Assembly (NCBI GenBank): GCA_018266395.1
Contig: JAFEAM010000014.1
Coordinates: 1,504 to 65,503, forward strand
Length of the DNA: 64,000 bases
Source: Bacteroidota bacterium
GTDB lineage: Bacteria > Bacteroidota > Bacteroidia > Cytophagales > Cyclobacteriaceae
Direction of reading: 5' to 3'
Shown here: piece after piece, positions 60,151 to 64,000 of the stretch
Layout of the letters: each line of letters opens with the position of its first letter
How positions within the stretch are numbered: position 1 is the stretch's first letter
The notes under the pieces: generated by a model
The model's database searches: none
The model's input: only the letters and a program-made list of their open reading frames with translations
What the model was told of the DNA's origin: nothing
Made by a program: the position numbers and the translations under genes

Positions 60151-60510
60151 AAGATTATGGGCTAGGTTGCGGGATCATCAAAATTAGTATTTCTTTTTCT
60201 CTGTCAGCATAACTACAAAGGATGACAGTCCAGGATCCCGATTGGCCTGCTTGAATTTGGATGGGAGAGTTGAAATTTCAGCCTTTTCACGGCCTGTGGG
60301 CGCCTTTCTTGAGCGATTCTTAAAAGGACTATTATGTCTTGTACCATCCCTTATTTTGCAAGCCGCAAGGTGAAGCCGAAGGGTGTGACGGATGGTCAGT
60401 AACTGCCCAGGTCAGCGATTAGAATTGATTCCTTGTCATTTCCGCTCTTCACATTTTAGTTTAGCCTGAGCGTCAAAATCCTTACTTTTTCCTTAAATAA
60501 ATTACATCTC
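60151..60510. other. 360-bp intergenic region upstream of the BNR protein
   Basis: Nothing coding. A promoter candidate for the BNR-repeat gene lies at 60433-60464. The rest shows no repeat, RNA structure or terminator that I can support. Confidence 0.5.
60433..60464 (+). promoter_or_regulatory. Candidate promoter of the BNR-repeat gene
   Basis: TTG (60433-60435), 21-bp spacer, TAGTTTAG (60457-60464), matching TAnnTTTG at seven of eight positions, 46 bp before the ATG. Confidence 0.45.
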
Positions 60511-63500
60511 ATGAAAAGAAGTTTTCTCCTGATCCTGTCTGTGCTGGCATGCTATTATGGGTTAGCCCAGACTTCCGGCACCGTAGATTCTCGCTATTTC
60601 TCAAGTATGAAATGGCGCAACATAGGGCCCCAGCGTGGTGGCCGCTCGCTTGGCGCTACCGGGAGCCCTGGCCGCCCAAATGAGTACTATTTCGGTGCAA
60701 CAGGCGGCGGGCTTTGGAAGACGACAGACGGTGGTCAGGAGTGGGCACCTGTGACCGATGGACAAATTTCCAGCTCATCCATTGGGGCAGTGGCAGTGGC
60801 AGAAACAAACCCTGACGTTATCTATATCGGGGGAGGCGAAACCCAGCTTAGAGGATCAATCACGCAAGGCGATGGTGTCTATAAGTCGGTGGATGGAGGC
60901 AAGACCTGGCGCCATCTTGGACTAAGAGAGACCCAGGCTATTTCGCGCATTCGCATTCATCCCACCAATCCTGATATTGTTTATGTCGCTGCACTCGGGC
61001 ACCCATATGGGGACAATGAAGAACGTGGTGTTTTCCGGTCGACCGATGGCGGTAATACCTGGAAGAAAATATTGTATGTAAGCCCCAAAGCAGGTGCAGC
61101 AGATCTCATCATTGACCGCACCAATCCGAAAATCATTTACGCCTCCACATGGCAGGTGTATCGCAGGACCTGGAAAATGTGGGGCGGAGGTCCGGACTGC
61201 AAACTCTGGAAATCTGAAAATGGAGGCGACACGTGGGTCGATCTCACTTCCAATCCAGGTATGCCGTCGGCCCCCATAGGAAAGATCGGGATCACAGTCT
61301 CACCTGCAGACAACAAGAGGCTCTGGGCCATTGTCGAAGCCAATGACGGCGGCGTCTATCGCTCCGACGATGGCGGCGCGTCATGGAAGAAGACCAATGA
61401 TGAACGCAAGTTGCGTCAGCGGGCCTTTTATTACTCAAGAATTTATGCTGACCCGTTTGATCGCGAAACGGTCTACTGTCTGAATGTAGATTTCTACAAG
61501 TCCACCGATGGTGGGGTGAAATTTGATCAACAAATCAATGTGCCCCATGGCGACAATCACGATCTGTGGATCGACCCCAACAATCCACAAAGGATGATCG
61601 CATCCAATGACGGTGGAGGTACAGTTTCGGTCAATGGAGGCAAGACGTGGACACCCCAGGACTACTGCACAACTCAGTTCTATCATGTGACCACGACAAA
61701 TCACGTTCCGTATCATGTTGCCGGCGCTCAACAAGACAACAGTACGATCGCCATTCCAAGCGACGGATGGGACCATATGAATGTTCTTGGGGAATGGGGT
61801 TACGATGTGGGTGGAGGAGAAAGCGGATATATCACTTCACACCCGCTGAACCCTGATGTCTTTTATGCCGGAAGTCAGGGTGCCTTGCTTACACGTTATG
61901 ACAGACTCTCCGGGCAGATGCGCGACATTCAGGTATACCCGCGCTTCTTCTCCGGTGAACCGGCAAGTGCTCTTCCGGAGCGGTGGCAATGGACCTATCC
62001 TATCGTGTTTTCGCCGAAAGATCCCGGCATCCTTTACACCTGCTCCCAGCATGTGTGGAAATCCAGCGACGATGGACAAAGCTGGACGCAGATCAGTCCC
62101 GATCTCACCTATGCTGATCCGGAAACACTCGGCGTTTCAGGAGGTGTAATCACAGGGGACATGAATGGACCGGAAATCTATGCTACTGTTTTTGCACTTG
62201 CTCCTTCTTTTCATGATGTGAATACCATCTGGGCAGGTTCTGACGACGGCAAAATTCACATCACCCGCGATGGCGGCAAGAACTGGGCGAACATTACACC
62301 AAAGGATTTGCCCAAGAATTCGGTCGTGGCCATCATCGATGAATCAAGACATAATCCCGGAACCGCCTATGTTGCCGCATTCCGCTATCAGGTCGATGAC
62401 CGTCAGCCTTATGTCTTCAGAACAAAGGACTTTGGCAAAACATGGACAAAGATTGTGACCGGAATCAAAGACGGTCACTTTGCCAGGTCGGTTCGCGAAG
62501 ATCATGTGCGGCCAGGATTACTCTTCCTTGGCACCGAACATGGCGCATACGTTTCATTCAATGCGGGTGACAACTGGCAGCCGCTGCAACTCAACCTTCC
62601 GGACACTCCCATCCGGGACCTGGTGGTAAAGAATGATGATGTAGTGCTGGGTACTCATGGACGCGGGTTCTGGATACTCGACGATATTGGTCCGCTGCGT
62701 CAACTCACTCCTGAGGTCATGAAGCAGCCGGTGACATTCTTCCAGCCATCCGATGCGATCAGAGGGGTGTACAACGCAGTATTCCAGTACTACCTGGATA
62801 AGCAGGTCGATACTGTAAAAATCGATATCCTGGATGCCAACGGAAAACTCGTGAAGTCTTTCAAAGGCACAAAGCCAGAGTACAAGCCGGATCCCAATGT
62901 GCCGAGGTGGGAGCGGGGTCCGCAGCCGCCAACAACGGCCGCAGGATTGAATCAGTTCGCCTGGGATCTTCGTTATCCTGGCGCAACCGTGTTTGATGGC
63001 ATGATTCTCTGGGGTGCCAACCCGCGGAATGGACCTAAAGCTCCGCTCGGTAAATATCAGGTGCGTTTTAGTTCCGGGAAATACTCTCAGACATACACTT
63101 TCAATGTCAAGATAGATCCGAACCTTAAAGGAGTAACAGAAGGTGACCTTAAAGAGACTTTTGATCTCGCCATGAAAATCAGGGAAAAGGAATCCGCAGG
63201 CAATGAGGCAGTCATAAGAATCAGGGAGTTGAAGAAGCAAGTGGATGCGGCCATGAAAGAGAACAATGACGCCTCCTTTGTCGCCGCCGCCAAGGAGTTC
63301 ATGGCGAAGCTTTCAGCCATTGAGGAAGATCTTTATCAGGTGCGAAACAGGAGTGGTCAGGACCCTCTTAATTTTCCCATCAAACTTGGCAACCGGATGA
63401 GTGCCCTCCGCAGAAGTCTGGAAACCGGCGATGCAAAGCCAACTGCCGGTGCCTACAAAGTCTTTGATGAACTCAGTAAGGAGATGGATGGCCAATTGGT

Positions 63501-63594
63501 AAAACTGGACCAGACTGTTAAGTCAGGTATCGATGGAATTAATCCCATGCTGGAGAACAAGCAGATGAAAGCGATTATTGATAACAAGAGATAG
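60511..63594 (+). CDS. Secreted BNR/sortilin-type beta-propeller protein
   Basis: 1027 residues. Sec signal peptide (YYGLAQ). About ten Asp-box (BNR) repeats of the form S/T-x-D-G-G-x-x-W: TTDGGQEW, SVDGGKTW, STDGGNTW, SENGGDTW, SDDGGASW, SSDDGQSW, TRDGGKNW and others, forming one or two beta-propellers as in VPS10/sortilin and photosystem assembly factors. A beta-rich segment with DTVKIDILDANGKLVKSFKG follows, and the last 150 residues are a helical tail. No T9SS sorting domain at the C-terminus, so it probably stays in the periplasm or is released by another route. Function unknown; annotated glycosyl hydrolase in many genomes without proof. Confidence 0.86.
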   Translation: MKRSFLLILSVLACYYGLAQTSGTVDSRYFSSMKWRNIGPQRGGRSLGATGSPGRPNEYYFGATGGGLWKTTDGGQEWAPVTDGQISSSSIGAVAVAETNPDVIYIGGGETQLRGSITQGDGVYKSVDGGKTWRHLGLRETQAISRIRIHPTNPDIVYVAALGHPYGDNEERGVFRSTDGGNTWKKILYVSPKAGAADLIIDRTNPKIIYASTWQVYRRTWKMWGGGPDCKLWKSENGGDTWVDLTSNPGMPSAPIGKIGITVSPADNKRLWAIVEANDGGVYRSDDGGASWKKTNDERKLRQRAFYYSRIYADPFDRETVYCLNVDFYKSTDGGVKFDQQINVPHGDNHDLWIDPNNPQRMIASNDGGGTVSVNGGKTWTPQDYCTTQFYHVTTTNHVPYHVAGAQQDNSTIAIPSDGWDHMNVLGEWGYDVGGGESGYITSHPLNPDVFYAGSQGALLTRYDRLSGQMRDIQVYPRFFSGEPASALPERWQWTYPIVFSPKDPGILYTCSQHVWKSSDDGQSWTQISPDLTYADPETLGVSGGVITGDMNGPEIYATVFALAPSFHDVNTIWAGSDDGKIHITRDGGKNWANITPKDLPKNSVVAIIDESRHNPGTAYVAAFRYQVDDRQPYVFRTKDFGKTWTKIVTGIKDGHFARSVREDHVRPGLLFLGTEHGAYVSFNAGDNWQPLQLNLPDTPIRDLVVKNDDVVLGTHGRGFWILDDIGPLRQLTPEVMKQPVTFFQPSDAIRGVYNAVFQYYLDKQVDTVKIDILDANGKLVKSFKGTKPEYKPDPNVPRWERGPQPPTTAAGLNQFAWDLRYPGATVFDGMILWGANPRNGPKAPLGKYQVRFSSGKYSQTYTFNVKIDPNLKGVTEGDLKETFDLAMKIREKESAGNEAVIRIRELKKQVDAAMKENNDASFVAAAKEFMAKLSAIEEDLYQVRNRSGQDPLNFPIKLGNRMSALRRSLETGDAKPTAGAYKVFDELSKEMDGQLVKLDQTVKSGIDGINPMLENKQMKAIIDNKR

Positions 63595-63612
63595 TATAGT
63601 TTAACAGGTAAG

Positions 63613-63648
63613 AATAGCCTCTGCGAATCTTCCAGAGGCTATTTTTTT
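63613..63648 (+). terminator. Intrinsic terminator after the BNR gene
   Basis: Perfect 11-bp stem AATAGCCTCTG (63613-63623) with CAGAGGCTATT (63633-63643), 9-nt loop, T-run 63642-63648. It lies 18 bp past the stop. Confidence 0.9.
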
Positions 63649-63803
63649 ATTCACCTTCCAGGAATCAGGATTGCTGGCACGATACCCTGTCAATTTATCG
63701 CCGAATTGCAAAGACCTCATAATCCTGGCACGATGCTGGCTGGTCAGGTTTGTTGAATTATCTTATCTTCAATTTTTTAACAACACCCCAAACCTAAAGC
63801 CCC

Positions 63804-64000
63804 ATGCTAAAGACAATCATGGCTGTGACAATCGTCGCGGCTACCTATGTTAGCGCGTTTGCCCAATCCTGGATCCAGGTGGGTGGCAACCTGAAAAGTA
63901 TTACATGCCCTGCAGCCAATATCGTCTGGGGTGTGAACAACCAGGACATCATATGGAATTGGACGGGTAACATCTGGAACCAGCCATCGCCGAGTCAGCG
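63804..64000 (+). CDS. Secreted tectonin-like protein, partial (runs off the window)
   Basis: First 65 residues only. Signal peptide MLKTIMAVTIVAATYVSAFA, then SWIQVGGNLKSITCPAANIVWGVN, followed by NQDIIWNWTGNIWNQP. The pattern W-x-x-V-G-G-x-L and I-x-W-G-V-N-x-x-x-x-I-x-W is typical of tectonin (TECPR) repeats, beta-propeller lectins that bind sugars or lipopolysaccharide. The rest is beyond position 64000. Confidence 0.7.
   Translation, partial: MLKTIMAVTIVAATYVSAFAQSWIQVGGNLKSITCPAANIVWGVNNQDIIWNWTGNIWNQPSPSQ

Noticed and set aside
1-64000. tRNA and rRNA genes
   Set aside because: Intergenic regions were read for tRNA arms and rRNA motifs; none was found, though a scan by program was not possible.

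Overview
This window is a chromosomal segment of a member of the Bacteroidota, most likely the class Cytophagia (order Cytophagales). The evidence is the type IX secretion regulator PorX, a secreted protein with a gliding-motility-type C-terminal sorting domain, promoters of the Bacteroidota TAnnTTTG type, few Shine-Dalgarno sequences, many lipoproteins and outer-membrane barrels, and the heavy-metal RND pumps and BNR-repeat proteins typical of free-living Cytophagales. No tRNA, rRNA, CRISPR array or complete transposon was seen. Species cannot be fixed from the sequence alone.

Layout. 1-4.1 kb (+): porX, tsaE, ald and a secreted hypothetical protein. 4.1-6.8 kb (-): valS. 6.8-10.7 kb is a small accessory island, with short dispersed repeats, a RelE/ParE-type toxin-antitoxin pair whose toxin 3' end is replaced by a repeat, an unknown gene, and a complete three-gene HipB-HipS-HipT kinase module with three evenly spaced operator-like palindromes. 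10.7-17.9 kb: a membrane protein, an rRNA cytosine methyltransferase, fumarylacetoacetase, a flavin reductase-like protein, the pyruvate dehydrogenase E1 beta subunit, an OmpA/TPR lipoprotein and a PspC protein. 17.9-24.1 kb (-) is a probable operon: hisS, hutH, a T9SS-sorted protein, ybaB and a glycosyltransferase. 24.3 kb (+) holds a 53-residue basic protein gene with a clear promoter and terminator. 24.5-26.2 kb: a metallophosphoesterase and a serine hydrolase.

26.2-49.0 kb is dominated by two heavy-metal efflux operons, both on the minus strand. The downstream operon (37.8 to 26.2 kb) carries a small secreted protein, TolC, an adaptor, two full-length paralogous CzcA-type RND pumps, a barrel protein, a small protein and a porin-like protein. 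The upstream operon (49.0 to 42.1 kb) carries an adaptor, an RND pump, TolC, a barrel protein and a LuxR-type response regulator. Between them lies an envelope/stress group: ECF sigma factor, UspA-like protein, BamA/TamA-type barrel and a CHASE3 histidine kinase. Divergent to the upstream operon, 49.08-49.23 kb holds two strong hairpins ending in an intrinsic terminator on the plus strand, a candidate small RNA.

49.2-64.0 kb: an exported Fe/Mn superoxide dismutase, a 34-residue basic protein, an operon with a proline-racemase-family enzyme, two alpha/beta hydrolases and an acyl-CoA ligase, an M13 metallopeptidase, a histidine kinase broken by a frameshift between its HisKA and ATPase domains, a barrel protein, a DUF3445 protein, a 1027-residue BNR-repeat (sortilin-like) secreted protein and, at the edge, the start of a tectonin-like secreted protein.

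The most interesting items are the HipBST-type module (SIS motif in the kinase, but no tryptophan at all in the short antitoxin-like HipS), its three operators about 61-62 bp apart, the twin-RND operon that suggests a mixed pump, and the unannotated plus-strand RNA candidate near 49.1 kb.
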